DNA of 64,000 nt, taken from contig NZ_CP051151.1 of NCBI RefSeq assembly GCF_013745115.1, positions 496,001-560,000 on the forward strand, written 5' to 3'. The position numbers and the translations under genes were made by a program. The stretch is from Hujiaoplasma nucleasis. Lineage in GTDB: Bacteria > Bacillota_I > Bacilli_A > Izemoplasmatales > Hujiaoplasmataceae. A model generated the notes under the pieces. That model was not told the origin of the DNA. It saw nothing but the letters and a program-made list of their open reading frames with translations, and made no database searches. Shown here one piece after another: positions 8,526-17,785 of this stretch. How positions within the stretch are numbered: the first letter of the stretch is position 1; every line of letters begins with the position of its first letter.

Positions 8526-9728
8526 TTAAGCTAATTTCTTGAGATACTGATGACTTATCAGTTTCACAATAAGATTTAATAATAATACAATGACTAATAT
8601 GATTAAAGCTATGGTAGAGGCCAATTCAATATTGGCTGGTTCATCAGTCATTAAAGACCATATATGTACAGATAAGGTCGTAGATCTGCCAAAGATTGTT
8701 ATATTATCTTTAACCGCAGTACCAATGGCAAATATTAAGGCAGCGGATTCTCCGATGATTCTCCCAATAGATAAGATGGTGGCTGTTAAAATACCAGGCA
8801 AGGCAGATGGTAAAACAGCTTTAAATGTCGTTTGCGTCCGATTGGCTCCTAAGGCCAAGGATGCCTGTCTATAATCATCAGGTACGACTTTTAATGACTC
8901 TTCAGTGGCTTTAATAATTACTGGTAATAAAATAACAGCCAAGGTTAAACTACCTGATATGAGGTTGGCTGATGTTGCTGGTGTGTATTTTACCGTTAAG
9001 GGAACAAATACAGCTAAACCCATTAACCCATAGATAATACTTGGGACACCTGTAAGTGTTTCTATCATTGACCGAATCATCTGGTTTATTTTATTTTTTC
9101 TTGATAGTTCATTTAAATAAATGGCTGAAAAAATTCCAATGGGTAAGGCAATTGCTAGTGTGATACCAATAATATAAAGGGTGGTGATTAAAGAACCGCG
9201 GATACCACCGCCTAGTGAAGAGAATACTATTTCTCTAAATTGATTGGATTCATTTAATATTTGAATCATGTGCTGGGCTCCATAAACACTTAAGGCAGAT
9301 GCTTTATCTTCGAACTTTATAGATGATATGAGATTTCCCTTTTCAATCATAAATTCATCATTATCATCATTGTTTTTATCATAGATTTGATAAAGTGGAG
9401 AATCTTCAGATATGTATGATACGATGACCATAGCTTTACCTTCTCTGTCTAAATCATCTCTTAAGGCTATTCCCCATTTTTCTGAATAATAATCTTCATC
9501 ACTAAGATGACTTGGTCTTTGTGTTTTAGAAAATTCAGTGACTTCTTCAATACCTCCATTATAGAATTTGGCATGATAGTCATTGGTGATTAAATCTATA
9601 TTTAATAAACCAAAGCCATTTTTGAAAACAAAAATAATGATAAAAAGCAAGATAATAGCGGCGATGGAAGCTGAAAAGTAGGTTATTCCTTTTAATAAAT
9701 TATCAATTCTTTTTCGTTTATTTGACAT
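8526..9728 (-). CDS. pstA: Phosphate ABC transporter permease PstA with large extracellular insertion
   Basis: The core is a normal PstA permease: five or more membrane helices in residues 150-400 and the cytoplasmic EAA-like loop with ALGANRTQT near 290. At 400 residues it is about 100 longer than usual PstA. The extra length is a hydrophilic block between the first helix (about 15-37) and the second (about 160), including charged segments such as [11 protein letters not shown] and [10 protein letters not shown]; topology puts this outside the cell. The second ATG (9728) is preferred because AGGT lies 7-8 bases upstream, whereas only two bases separate it from the ATG at 9734. It overlaps pstC by 11 bases. 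Confidence 0.92.
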   Translation of the reverse strand: MSNKRKRIDNLLKGITYFSASIAAIILLFIIIFVFKNGFGLLNIDLITNDYHAKFYNGGIEEVTEFSKTQRPSHLSDEDYYSEKWGIALRDDLDREGKAMVIVSYISEDSPLYQIYDKNNDDNDEFMIEKGNLISSIKFEDKASALSVYGAQHMIQILNESNQFREIVFSSLGGGIRGSLITTLYIIGITLAIALPIGIFSAIYLNELSRKNKINQMIRSMIETLTGVPSIIYGLMGLAVFVPLTVKYTPATSANLISGSLTLAVILLPVIIKATEESLKVVPDDYRQASLALGANRTQTTFKAVLPSALPGILTATILSIGRIIGESAALIFAIGTAVKDNITIFGRSTTLSVHIWSLMTDEPANIELASTIALIILVIVLLLNLIVKLISHQYLKKLA

Positions 9729-10683
9729 AGACATTACCTATTTTCTTTTTCACAAAGTTTAATGTGAGGTTTGTGATTAAAATAACAACAATTAAAACAA
9801 TCCCAACTGAGAAACGAATATCATAATCTATACCTATGGTTTCTTTAAGCCCTTGTAACATCGTAGATGTTAAAGTGGCTGTTGTTTCAAAGAAGGCAAA
9901 TGTTGGTCCACTTCTTGCATTACCTGCGACCAAACTAACAGCGGTTGCTTCTCCAAGGGCTCTCCCAACGCCTAATATAGCTGCAGTAAATATACCTGAC
10001 TTCGCTGATGTTAAAACCACTTTAAAGTGAGTTTGAGTTTTTGTGGCTCCTAAGGCTAAAGATCCTAATTCTATATCTTTATTCACAGATCTAATGGCTA
10101 CTTCAGATAAGGCAGTGATGGTTGGTAAAATCATTAATGATAAAACCATCACTGTAGCTAAAACTGAATTTCCACCCTTGGATTGTACACCAAAGATTTT
10201 CGCCATTTCATAAATGATTTTTAAAATAACACCACTACCAAAAAGACCATAAACTATTGAAGGAATGGCAGCCAACAATTCAATAATTGTTCTTAAGACA
10301 CTGGCCAATCTTTTTGGGGCTATTTTTGCTATAAATAAAGCAGTTAAAACTCCAATAGGAAGGGACAAAAACAATGATAAAAAAGCGATGTATAAGGTGT
10401 TAATGATGATAAAACCGACACCGTATAAGTTGGATTGAAAAGTTTGTCCTTCTAGCCAAGTTGTACCCATTAAAAAGCGAATAAGATTGACCCGACCAAT
10501 CCCATCATAATCATCGATAAAGGGTCTAATACCTTCTCTTAAAATAAAGATAGCGATAATAACAATAAAGGAAGCTGATATGAGGGTTGTTAAAAAGAAT
10601 AATGCTTTCACAAAGATATCAATATAGTCTTTTTTATGTTTAGATTGTAATTTGATTTTGATTGTATTAAATATTTTCAACAT
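9718..10683 (-). CDS. pstC: Phosphate ABC transporter permease PstC
   Basis: This is a 321-residue permease with an N-terminal helix near 27-50, a short extracellular loop with RFLMGTTW, and five further helices. The EAA-type coupling loop LGATKTQTHFKVVL is near residue 208. PstC pairs with PstA to form the translocation channel. A weak hairpin separates it from pstS, and AGGAG precedes the ATG. Confidence 0.95.
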   Translation of the reverse strand: MLKIFNTIKIKLQSKHKKDYIDIFVKALFFLTTLISASFIVIIAIFILREGIRPFIDDYDGIGRVNLIRFLMGTTWLEGQTFQSNLYGVGFIIINTLYIAFLSLFLSLPIGVLTALFIAKIAPKRLASVLRTIIELLAAIPSIVYGLFGSGVILKIIYEMAKIFGVQSKGGNSVLATVMVLSLMILPTITALSEVAIRSVNKDIELGSLALGATKTQTHFKVVLTSAKSGIFTAAILGVGRALGEATAVSLVAGNARSGPTFAFFETTATLTSTMLQGLKETIGIDYDIRFSVGIVLIVVILITNLTLNFVKKKIGNVYVK

Positions 10684-10701
10684 AAGGCTCCTAACGACAA
10701 A

Positions 10702-10721
10702 ATTGCCCTATAAAGGGCAAT
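10702..10721 (-). terminator. Intra-operon hairpin between pstS and pstC
   Basis: ATTGCCC and GGGCAAT (10702-10708, 10715-10721) form a 7-bp stem followed on the minus strand by only four T. It could be a leaky terminator or an RNA end-stabilising structure that leaves more pstS than pstC message, as is common in binding-protein operons. Confidence 0.55.
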
Positions 10722-10735
10722 CTTATTCAATTTTT

Positions 10736-11653
10736 TTATAGTAATTCATCCCAAGTTAAGAAGTCACCACGATAGATTTTCTTAATTTCTTCTGCTGTTA
10801 AATTATTGACTAAATTTTCTTTATGTACGATAACAACGATTGCATCCCAAGCCAATTGACCTTGTGTGCCTTCTGAACCTACTTCTGAATCTTTAAATGG
10901 ACGACTTGCAAAACCTACATGTTTGTAATTGTCACCATCTTTTTCTGAACCTTGTGTTCTTTTAAAACCATCTGATGATCCTGTGTGTTCATGTTCAGGA
11001 ACAAAGTTACCACATTTTGGAGCGAATGATTCTGTTAAGGCTAAAGCAATTTTTTCAATCGAATCAGAACCTCCGAATTTAATGGTGATTGATGAATTAT
11101 CTAATGAACATACCGGATGTTGATCTTTAATATCATCCCATGTACCATTGCTTGATAGAGAAATTGCACCTTCATTGGTAATAATATCTGCACCATCAGA
11201 TGTATTCAAGAAAGCAACAAAAGCTAAAGTAATGTCTCTTTCTGTGTCATTAGCGAAATCGTCTAACGAACGGATTATATAATTGAATGGTCTTTTTAAT
11301 CCATAAGTATTGTTAACAACATTTTGTTTGGTTGGATCAACACCTTCAAATTGTAAACCTTTTACCTTGTCATTTAAACTTGCTAATGAAATGTAACCTA
11401 TACCATATTGATCAACTTCAATTGATGATAAAATCCCTGTGTTGTCTTTGATTAAGAATCCATCAACCAATAGGCCATCATTTTCAGCGGCGTCTGAGAA
11501 ATCTATACCTTCCATAAAACCAGCTCTGGTCCCACTTGATGTGTCTCTAGTATAGACGGTGATATTTTTACTTGAATCCCATGCATCATCATTTGTACAT
11601 GCAGATACTGATAAGACTAATGCTAGTAAGAATACTAATAATATTTTTTTCAT
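10736..11653 (-). CDS. pstS: Phosphate-binding lipoprotein PstS, apparently circularly permuted
   Basis: This 305-residue lipoprotein has the signal MKKILLVFLLALVLSVSAC, with lipobox Cys19. The order of modules is unusual. Residues 30-166 (ITVYTRDTSSGTR, then GIGYISL, VKGLQFEGVDPT and an AFLNTSDGADII segment) match what is normally the second half of PstS. Residues 187-305 (a GGSDSIEKIA phosphate-loop-like segment, VGFASR, AIVVIVHKENLVNNLT, IYRGDFLTWDELL) match what is normally the first half. Both halves are complete in a single frame. Phosphate binding is inferred from these motifs and from the pst operon. The start has AAGGAAGAGG upstream. Two cysteines (182, 214) flank the second module. 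Confidence 0.9.
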   Translation of the reverse strand: MKKILLVFLLALVLSVSACTNDDAWDSSKNITVYTRDTSSGTRAGFMEGIDFSDAAENDGLLVDGFLIKDNTGILSSIEVDQYGIGYISLASLNDKVKGLQFEGVDPTKQNVVNNTYGLKRPFNYIIRSLDDFANDTERDITLAFVAFLNTSDGADIITNEGAISLSSNGTWDDIKDQHPVCSLDNSSITIKFGGSDSIEKIALALTESFAPKCGNFVPEHEHTGSSDGFKRTQGSEKDGDNYKHVGFASRPFKDSEVGSEGTQGQLAWDAIVVIVHKENLVNNLTAEEIKKIYRGDFLTWDELL

Positions 11654-11722
11654 TTATTTACCTCTTCCTTTTTAAAATCACTTAAAGTTTATCCTAAAAT
11701 ATATTTTCTAAATATCATAAAG

Positions 11723-11749
11723 ATGTAAGTAAATGTAAAAAAAATGTAA
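11723..11749 (-). promoter_or_regulatory. Putative PhoP box: three TTACAT direct repeats upstream of pstS
   Basis: On the minus strand TTACAT occurs at 11744-11749, 11733-11738 and 11723-11728, with repeat periods of 11 and 10 bases. Bacillus PhoP binds TT(A/T/C)A(C/T)A-type repeats at about 11-base spacing. A possible -10 box TATGAT lies just downstream (11714-11719). The first repeat overlaps the T-run of the hup terminator. Confidence 0.68.
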
Positions 11750-11778
11750 AAAAAAGAGCTATGGAATCTCCATAGCTC
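11748..11778 (-). terminator. Terminator of hup
   Basis: A perfect 10-bp stem GAGCTATGGA/TCCATAGCTC (11756-11765, 11769-11778) has a 3-base loop and is followed on the minus strand by eight T. Confidence 0.92.
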
Positions 11779-11796
11779 AATTCAGGAATTAAAAAA

Positions 11797-12069
11797 CTAT
11801 CTTACTTTTTCTTTTAAAACTTTACCTGCTTTAAAAGTAGGTGCTTGTAAAGCTGGAATATGAATTTCTTCACCAGTTCTAGGATCGTGTCCTTTTCTAG
11901 CTTTTCTTGTTTTAACTGCAAATGTACCAAATCCAGTTAATACAACTTTTTCTCCTTGTACCAATGCTTCTTCGATTGCTAAAACTGTAGAGTTTAAAGC
12001 TTTCTCAGCATCTTTTTTTGAAAGTTCTGCTAAATCTGCGATTCTTGCGACTAATTCTGATTTATTCAT
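11797..12069 (-). CDS. hup: DNA-binding protein HU
   Basis: The protein has 90 residues, the usual length of HU. It begins MNKSELVARIADLA, has the dimerisation helices in residues 1-45, and the DNA-clasping arm with GFGTF, ARKGHDPRTGEEI and the intercalating-proline region IPA. HU bends and compacts DNA without strict sequence preference. The ATG at 12069 is preceded by AAAGGAGG; longer upstream starts are not justified. Its position after der matches Bacillus, where gpsA lies between the two genes. It has its own promoter and terminator. Confidence 0.97.
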   Translation of the reverse strand: MNKSELVARIADLAELSKKDAEKALNSTVLAIEEALVQGEKVVLTGFGTFAVKTRKARKGHDPRTGEEIHIPALQAPTFKAGKVLKEKVR

Positions 12070-12097
12070 TTCATTTCCTCCTTTAAAATATATGACC

Positions 12098-12126
12098 ATT
12101 ATATAAGAAAATTCGATAAAAAACAA
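12098..12126 (-). promoter_or_regulatory. Promoter of hup
   Basis: TTGTTT (12121-12126) and TATAAT (12098-12103) are 17 bases apart on the minus strand. The -10 is perfect and the -35 matches four of six positions. The message would start about 20 bases before the ribosome site. Confidence 0.7.
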
Positions 12127-12171
12127 GGTATTTAGCCAAAAAATTAGATTTTTATCTGTTTTTTTTTGAAT

Positions 12172-13479
12172 TTATTCTCGATTTCTAAGAATTATGCTAA
12201 TTGGTGTACCAAAAAAGTCAAATTTTTCCCTTAATTTGTTCTCTAAATACCGACCATACGAGAAGTGCATAATCTTAGTATCGTTAACAAATAAGACAAA
12301 AGTAGGACATTTAGCCTTTACTTGTGTTACGTAATAAACTTTTAGTAATTTTTGTTTATGTGGTTTGGGTGGGTTTAGAATCATAGCATCTTGGATAACT
12401 TCATTTAACATAGAAGTTGATACGCGTTTAGAGTAATTATCATAGGCTTGCTTAATCACAGGGAATAAAGATTTGATTCTAGCCTTGGTTAAGGCTGATA
12501 AAAAGACGATAGGGATATATTTTAAGAACTTAAATTCTGTTCTGATCTTATCTTCCCACTCATTCATGGTGTATTGGTCTCTTTCAATGGCATCCCACTT
12601 ATTGACGACCACAATCATGGCTTTTTTATTCTCAATGGCATAACCTGCTATATTTTTATCTAATTGTCTAATCCCATCTTTAGCATCTAGGACCAACAAA
12701 GAGACATCTGAACGATCAATGGCTTGCATGGCTCTTAAATTGGCATATTTATCTAATTTTTCATAGATTTTACCACGTTTTTTCATACCAGCTGTATCAA
12801 TCACAACATATTTTTGATCATCCAAGGTAAAAGGTGTATCCACTGAATCTGTAGTGGTACCTTCAATATCTGATACAATAACCCTGTCATAACCTAAAAT
12901 AGCATTGGTTAATGATGATTTTCCAACATTAGGTCTACCTATGATAGATAAGAGTATATCATCTTCTTCATAGGGTTCATCCTCTATTTCAGGAAAATGT
13001 TTAACCACTTCATCCAATAAATCACCAATACCAGTCCCATGAACACTAGATATATTAATAACATGGGTAGCCCCAAATTCATAAAAATCATAGATAGCTT
13101 CTTGGTATTTGGGGTTATCTACTTTATTGACAGCTATAATAATAGGTTTGTTTGAATTATAAAGCATGGCCATAACATCTCTATCACCTGGTAGTAATCC
13201 ATCTTTAGCATCAACTGTAAAGATTATGACATCAGCTTCATTTATAGCAATTTCAGCTTGGGCTTTGATTTCAGTTAAAAAAGGCGCATCGGTTAATTCG
13301 ATGCCCCCTGTATCTATTAATCTAAACTCTCGATTTAACCAGGTTGCCTTGCTGTAGATACGGTCTCTGGTAACACCTGGTAAATCATCTGTAATCGAGA
13401 TGCGTTCTTCAACAATACGATTAAAGAGGGTAGATTTACCAACATTGGGTCGGCCAACAATTGCGACAATTGGCAACAT
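12172..13479 (-). CDS. der: Ribosome-assembly GTPase Der (EngA)
   Basis: This 435-residue protein has the tandem GTPase domains unique to Der. The first has GRPNVGKST near 10-18, DTGG and NKVD; the second has GRPNVGKSS near 183, DTAGM and NKWD. A C-terminal KH-like domain follows (residues about 350-435). Der acts in 50S subunit maturation. AGGTGA before the ATG at 13479 supports that start over a GTG nine bases upstream. It follows the S1-domain gene directly in the cmk/rpsA/der unit, as in Bacillus. Confidence 0.97.
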   Translation of the reverse strand: MLPIVAIVGRPNVGKSTLFNRIVEERISITDDLPGVTRDRIYSKATWLNREFRLIDTGGIELTDAPFLTEIKAQAEIAINEADVIIFTVDAKDGLLPGDRDVMAMLYNSNKPIIIAVNKVDNPKYQEAIYDFYEFGATHVINISSVHGTGIGDLLDEVVKHFPEIEDEPYEEDDILLSIIGRPNVGKSSLTNAILGYDRVIVSDIEGTTTDSVDTPFTLDDQKYVVIDTAGMKKRGKIYEKLDKYANLRAMQAIDRSDVSLLVLDAKDGIRQLDKNIAGYAIENKKAMIVVVNKWDAIERDQYTMNEWEDKIRTEFKFLKYIPIVFLSALTKARIKSLFPVIKQAYDNYSKRVSTSMLNEVIQDAMILNPPKPHKQKLLKVYYVTQVKAKCPTFVLFVNDTKIMHFSYGRYLENKLREKFDFFGTPISIILRNRE

Positions 13480-13494
13480 AGTTATCACCTATCT

Positions 13495-14901
13495 TTATTT
13501 TTTAAATTTTTTAAATAAGTCTTCTAAACTTTGATTTGAAGATACATTTTCTTTAAGTTCAGATTCAAAAGCTTCTCTAGCTTTTCTTTCTTGAACATTT
13601 TTCTTAGAAACAAGTAAATGCCATCTTTTCGGATTAAAATCAGTGACTTCAACAGTAATGATATCTTCTTCTTTAAGTTCATTGTCAACACTTGAAACAT
13701 GTTCAGTTGAAATTTCACCAATAGGTAAAAAGCCTTCAACATCTTCAACTTTTACGACAGCACCGTTTTCTTCTAAACGGATAACTTCAGCTGATACATG
13801 GTCACCCTTGTTTAATTTTAAGTCTGCCCATGGATTGTATTCTAAATGTTTTTTAGAAACAGAGAATTGTTTTTTCTTTTTATTGATTGAAGTGATTTCG
13901 ACTTCTAAAGTTTGACCAACTTCAACTTCACCAGCTAAATTTTCATTAGGGTTCCATGAATAATCAAAACGATTCAATAAACCAACAACTTCTTTTTCTA
14001 CTTCTAGTAACATACCAAATTGCATTTTTCTAACAATGGTTCCCATCACTTTATCCCCAACTTTGTATTTGCTTAGGAATTCATCCCAAGGGGTTGGTTT
14101 TAAAGCTTTTAAAGATAAAGAAACTTTTTTGCCTTTAATTTTAATGATTTTAGCTTCAACTTCATCACCTTCATGTAAATACTCATTAATATCTTTTACA
14201 TGGTAATGAGAAATTTCAGAAATATGAATTAAACCATCGATATGGTCAGATATCTTAGCAAAAGCACCGAAGTCTTTAATTCTTTCGATGGTAACTTTGA
14301 TGATTTGACCTTCTTCGATGTTTTCGAATTCAGCTTGTTTTTGAGCTTTTTTCTCTTCATAAGCAACTTGCTTACGGTTAGCGATTAAATTGATGTTTCT
14401 TCCTTCAATTTTTTTCTCAATTAATTCAGCTTGAATGGTTTTTCCAACAATATTTTCTTTATTTTCGTCTTCTTCTCTTAAGAAGATTAAAGATTCAGGT
14501 AAGAATACTTCTAAACCTTGGTAATCAAGTAATAATCCGCCTTTAACGGCTTTTTTAACTTTAAAATCGTATTGTTTTCCAACTTCTAATTGTTCAAGAT
14601 TTTCTTGTTTTTGTTCGGTTCTTAAAATGTCTTTTCTTGATAAAAGTGGTACTGTTACGCCATCTTTGGTTTCATTATATTTAACAACCTTAACCTTGAT
14701 TTCATCTCCTTGTTTTAATATATCTTTGGCTGAATTGACCTTGTCTAAGCCAAGGTGTTCTTTGTAAATAACCCCTTCACTAATAAAGCCAATATCGACC
14801 AATACTTCCTCATCAGTAACTCTGATGACTGTACCAGTAACGATTTTTCCAGGTCTTGGTTTTGTAGGACTTGTGTAATTCGGTGTTTGTTTGTCCGTCA
14901 T
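13495..14901 (-). CDS. Ribosomal protein S1-like RNA-binding protein with five S1 domains
   Basis: The protein has 468 residues with five OB-fold S1 repeats beginning near residues 18, 103, 190, 277 and 363, recognisable by repeated G-x(4-6)-G-x-V and FGAF/GLLLD strands. The third repeat (IERIKDFGAFAKI, DGLIHISEIS) is the most typical. It corresponds to Bacillus YpfD, an S1 homologue also located between cmk and der. It probably binds mRNA on the ribosome. The ATG at 14901 has AAGGAGA upstream; an in-frame ATG at 14919 would include the ribosome site in the gene and overlap the cmk stop. Confidence 0.94.
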   Translation of the reverse strand: MTDKQTPNYTSPTKPRPGKIVTGTVIRVTDEEVLVDIGFISEGVIYKEHLGLDKVNSAKDILKQGDEIKVKVVKYNETKDGVTVPLLSRKDILRTEQKQENLEQLEVGKQYDFKVKKAVKGGLLLDYQGLEVFLPESLIFLREEDENKENIVGKTIQAELIEKKIEGRNINLIANRKQVAYEEKKAQKQAEFENIEEGQIIKVTIERIKDFGAFAKISDHIDGLIHISEISHYHVKDINEYLHEGDEVEAKIIKIKGKKVSLSLKALKPTPWDEFLSKYKVGDKVMGTIVRKMQFGMLLEVEKEVVGLLNRFDYSWNPNENLAGEVEVGQTLEVEITSINKKKKQFSVSKKHLEYNPWADLKLNKGDHVSAEVIRLEENGAVVKVEDVEGFLPIGEISTEHVSSVDNELKEEDIITVEVTDFNPKRWHLLVSKKNVQERKAREAFESELKENVSSNQSLEDLFKKFKK

Positions 14902-14902
14902 G

Positions 14903-15571
14903 TTATAACTCTCCTTCATTAACTATCTTAATATATTTTTTATATAATAAATCAACAACTTCACGTATATCTTTATCTGAAGTGTCGATTTCAATCGCAT
15001 CTTGTGCTTTTCGAAGAGGATTATATGATCTTGTAGAATCATATTTATCTCTTCTTTCGATATCTTTTTCAATATCTTCTAAAGTAATTATTCTTCCAGC
15101 ATTCTTTAATTCTTCGTATCTTCTTTTGGCTCTAACCTTTACAGAGGCTGTTAAAAATACCTTTAATTGAGCATGGGTTAAAACCACAGTTCCGATGTCT
15201 CTTCCATCCATAACCACATGATTGTTTTCAGCAATCTCTTGTTGCAAAGAAACCAGTTTATTCCTTACTGGAATATGTGAGGCTACTAAGGATACATTAT
15301 CCGCAACTTCTTTTGAACGATTCAGTTTTGTCATGTTGGTGCCATCCATATAAAGTTCACCGTTTTTAAAAACAAAATCAGTGATGTTTAAAAAAGAAAA
15401 ACTTTCAGGATCTATTAGATCGACACCTAGGTTAAGAGCCTTATAAGTTGTTGCTCGATACATTGCGCCAGTATCTATGTAAGTATAATTTAATTTTTTT
15501 GCAAGTAATTTGGCGATGGTTGACTTACCAGCGCCCGCCGGTCCATCGATTGCAATTGCATGATAAGACAT
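14903..15571 (-). CDS. cmk: Cytidylate kinase
   Basis: This 223-residue kinase phosphorylates CMP and dCMP. It has the P-loop GPAGAGKST at 10-18, DTGAMYR in the CMP-binding part near 32, the DGRDIGT motif near 155 and the lid segment with RRYEEL. The ATG at 15571 is chosen because AAGGAGGT is seven bases upstream, while longer frames include this site. Four genes, rluB-cmk-rpsA-der, are packed head to tail. Confidence 0.97.
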   Translation of the reverse strand: MSYHAIAIDGPAGAGKSTIAKLLAKKLNYTYIDTGAMYRATTYKALNLGVDLIDPESFSFLNITDFVFKNGELYMDGTNMTKLNRSKEVADNVSLVASHIPVRNKLVSLQQEIAENNHVVMDGRDIGTVVLTHAQLKVFLTASVKVRAKRRYEELKNAGRIITLEDIEKDIERRDKYDSTRSYNPLRKAQDAIEIDTSDKDIREVVDLLYKKYIKIVNEGEL

Positions 15572-15648
15572 TGAAACCTCCTTAACCTTAAACATTATAT
15601 CATATTTTTGAAATATGACCATCATAAATCGCTGGTTTTTTTAATAAA

Positions 15649-16368
15649 TTATCCATTTTTTGATAAGTGATACAATGTTTTAATTTCATGAGGCTTTAAT
15701 AAGCGAAATTCACCTTTATTTAAACCCTCTAAGGTCACTGGTCCAAAGCGAACTCGCTTTAACTTAATAACCTCGTGACCTAAGGATGCAAACATTTTTT
15801 TTACTTGATGGTTTTTTCCTTCAGTCATCACGATGTTTAAAAAAGTAGATTCTTTCTTTTCATCATATTCTACATTGTAAACCTTAGCCGGCATGGCTTG
15901 TATACCTTCATAGACAATACCCTTAGCGAGTTGTATAGAAGATTCTCTTCTTAATAAACCTTTGACTCTAACATAATATTCTTTTTCTATCTTATATCTA
16001 GGATGAATCATATGATTGGCAAAGTCGCCATCATTGGTCAACAAGAGTAGACCTGAAGTATCATAGTCTAGACGACCAATAGGAAATATTTGTTCTTTTG
16101 CGTGAATTAAATCAACCACCGTAGGACGATCAAATTGATCGGTTACAGCTGAAATATATCCCTCTGGTTTATATAATACAAAGTATACTTTTTCTTCTCT
16201 TAGAATTTTCTTTCCATTGACTCTGATATCATCAGAAAAAGTGGCTTTTGATCCAAGTTCAGTGATAACTTGTCCATTGACAGTTACTTGACCATTGGTA
16301 ATCATTTCTTCAGCCTTTCTTCGAGAAGCTACACCTGCTTTTTGGATTATTTTTTGTAGTCTTTCCAT
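15649..16368 (-). CDS. rluB: 23S rRNA pseudouridine synthase, RluB/RsuA family
   Basis: The protein has 239 residues. An N-terminal S4 RNA-binding domain occupies residues 3-60 (QKAGVASRRKAEEMI, VNGQ). The synthase domain follows, with catalytic D101 in GRLDYDTSGLLLLTNDGD. The RsuA/RluB group modifies 23S or 16S rRNA; the exact site cannot be read from sequence, but the closest Bacillus relative is RluB. AAAGGAG precedes the ATG. A strong hairpin separates it from the CorC-like gene. Confidence 0.93.
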   Translation of the reverse strand: MERLQKIIQKAGVASRRKAEEMITNGQVTVNGQVITELGSKATFSDDIRVNGKKILREEKVYFVLYKPEGYISAVTDQFDRPTVVDLIHAKEQIFPIGRLDYDTSGLLLLTNDGDFANHMIHPRYKIEKEYYVRVKGLLRRESSIQLAKGIVYEGIQAMPAKVYNVEYDEKKESTFLNIVMTEGKNHQVKKMFASLGHEVIKLKRVRFGPVTLEGLNKGEFRLLKPHEIKTLYHLSKNG

Positions 16369-16381
16369 AATACTCCTTTCG

Positions 16382-16422
16382 AAAAAAATTGAGGATCTTA
16401 TTCTTCAGTATCCTCAATTTTT
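16382..16422 (-). terminator. Terminator-like hairpin after the CorC-family gene
   Basis: AAAAATTGAGGAT and ATCCTCAATTTTT (16384-16396, 16410-16422) form a 13-bp perfect stem around a 13-base loop. T-rich sequence follows on the minus strand. The CorC-family stop codon is inside the hairpin. It would reduce read-through into rluB. Confidence 0.78.
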
Positions 16423-17780
16423 ATAGTCATTAAAACGGATTTAATCCGTCTCTTTTTTACTTTTAAAATTTTAAAGACGAGTTTTGCTTTATCTTCATTA
16501 ATCAGTTCTGATAATTCATCATATTCCTGATTATACCTAACTTCATATTCAATTTCTTCATCAACTTCAGGTATATCTTGAAACATTTCAAATAACCACC
16601 CACCCACAGATGTTGAATCTGATAATGGTGGTTTACCTAAATTGAGATCTTCAAACAAGTCTTCTAAATCGTAGTCAGCGTTGATTAAATAATGATAGTC
16701 ATCTTTTTTAGTAATCGTTTCAATAACATCATCATGTTCATCATAGATTTCCCCAACCAATTCTTCTAGGGCATCCTCCATGGTAACAATACCATCAACA
16801 CCACCATATTCATCAACGACTATAGCCAAATGAGTATTCTTATTTTGTAACAAAGTAATTAAAGTATCCACTTTGGTTGAGGTTGGAATAAATAAGGCTG
16901 GTCTAACCATACGTCTTAAATTAACAGCTTGTTTTTTTATAACTTTTGTGTAAAAGTCTCTTTCTGATAAAACCCCAATAATGTTATCAATGTTATCATC
17001 ATAAACAGGGATTCTTGAAAATTTGTTTTTAAAAAAGGTGTCTTTGATTTCTTTAACTGAGTCATTAACTTCAATCGCAATCATATCAACCCTTGGTGTC
17101 ATTATTTCTTCGACACTGATATCTGATAAGGCCAATACAGACTGAAGCATGTCAGCTTCACCTACTTGAATTTGTCCTTCTTCTTCCATGGTATCGATAA
17201 TGGTTTCTAAATCACTTTCTGTGACAGATACTTGTTTATCTGGTTGAATACGTTCTGTAACCCTACGATTTAAACGAATAAATAAGAAGGTTAAAGGTGT
17301 CATCATCTTAATCAAGAAATAGATAAACCTTGACATTCTTAAAGAAAATTTCTCTGCAGAATGTTTAGCGGCGGATTTAGGAATAATCTCACCAAAAATT
17401 AAAATGATAACGGTCATTACACCAGTATTCATTAAAGATACAACGGTTTGTAAGCGGGTTGGATCTTCTATATATGAAAATAAACCATTAAAAAAGATAA
17501 CAGATACGGTTGCTAAACCAATATTTGCTAAATTATTACCTACCAATAAAGTTGTAAGAGTTTTATCGAAATTATCGACAATCCATAAAGCTTTTTTTGA
17601 TCCTGCTTTATTGAGTTCGACAAGTGTTTTTAATCTTAGTCTCCCAACGGAGGAATAGGCGGTTTCAGTCGATGAGAAAAACGCTGAAACCAAAATCAAT
17701 GCGAACATTAACACAAGTAATCCTGGGTTAAGTTCGACTTTTAAAACTAGCCACATCTGACTAACTTCCAAAAAAATCAC
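16398..17780 (-). CDS. CNNM/CorC-type membrane protein with CBS pair (hemolysin C family)
   Basis: This protein of about 460 residues (452 from the ATG at 17756) has an N-terminal DUF21/CNNM membrane domain of three to four helices (residues 15-180), a CBS-domain pair (about 210-330, with EIMTPRVDM and IVVDEYGGVDGIVTMEDALEELVGEI) and a C-terminal CorC_HlyC domain. Relatives take part in magnesium export or homeostasis. The start is uncertain: the GTG at 17780 has a very close AAAGGA, and the ATG at 17756 has only a weak GGAAG. It follows efp after five bases. Confidence 0.9.
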   Translation of the reverse strand: MIFLEVSQMWLVLKVELNPGLLVLMFALILVSAFFSSTETAYSSVGRLRLKTLVELNKAGSKKALWIVDNFDKTLTTLLVGNNLANIGLATVSVIFFNGLFSYIEDPTRLQTVVSLMNTGVMTVIILIFGEIIPKSAAKHSAEKFSLRMSRFIYFLIKMMTPLTFLFIRLNRRVTERIQPDKQVSVTESDLETIIDTMEEEGQIQVGEADMLQSVLALSDISVEEIMTPRVDMIAIEVNDSVKEIKDTFFKNKFSRIPVYDDNIDNIIGVLSERDFYTKVIKKQAVNLRRMVRPALFIPTSTKVDTLITLLQNKNTHLAIVVDEYGGVDGIVTMEDALEELVGEIYDEHDDVIETITKKDDYHYLINADYDLEDLFEDLNLGKPPLSDSTSVGGWLFEMFQDIPEVDEEIEYEVRYNQEYDELSELINEDKAKLVFKILKVKKRRIKSVLMTIKIEDTEE

Positions 17781-17785
17781 GTCCT

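Noticed and set aside
10736-11653. PstS as a fragment or a fusion of two truncated genes
   Set aside because: One frame, one start, one lipoprotein signal, and both complementary halves present once each. A plain permutation explains it better than truncation.
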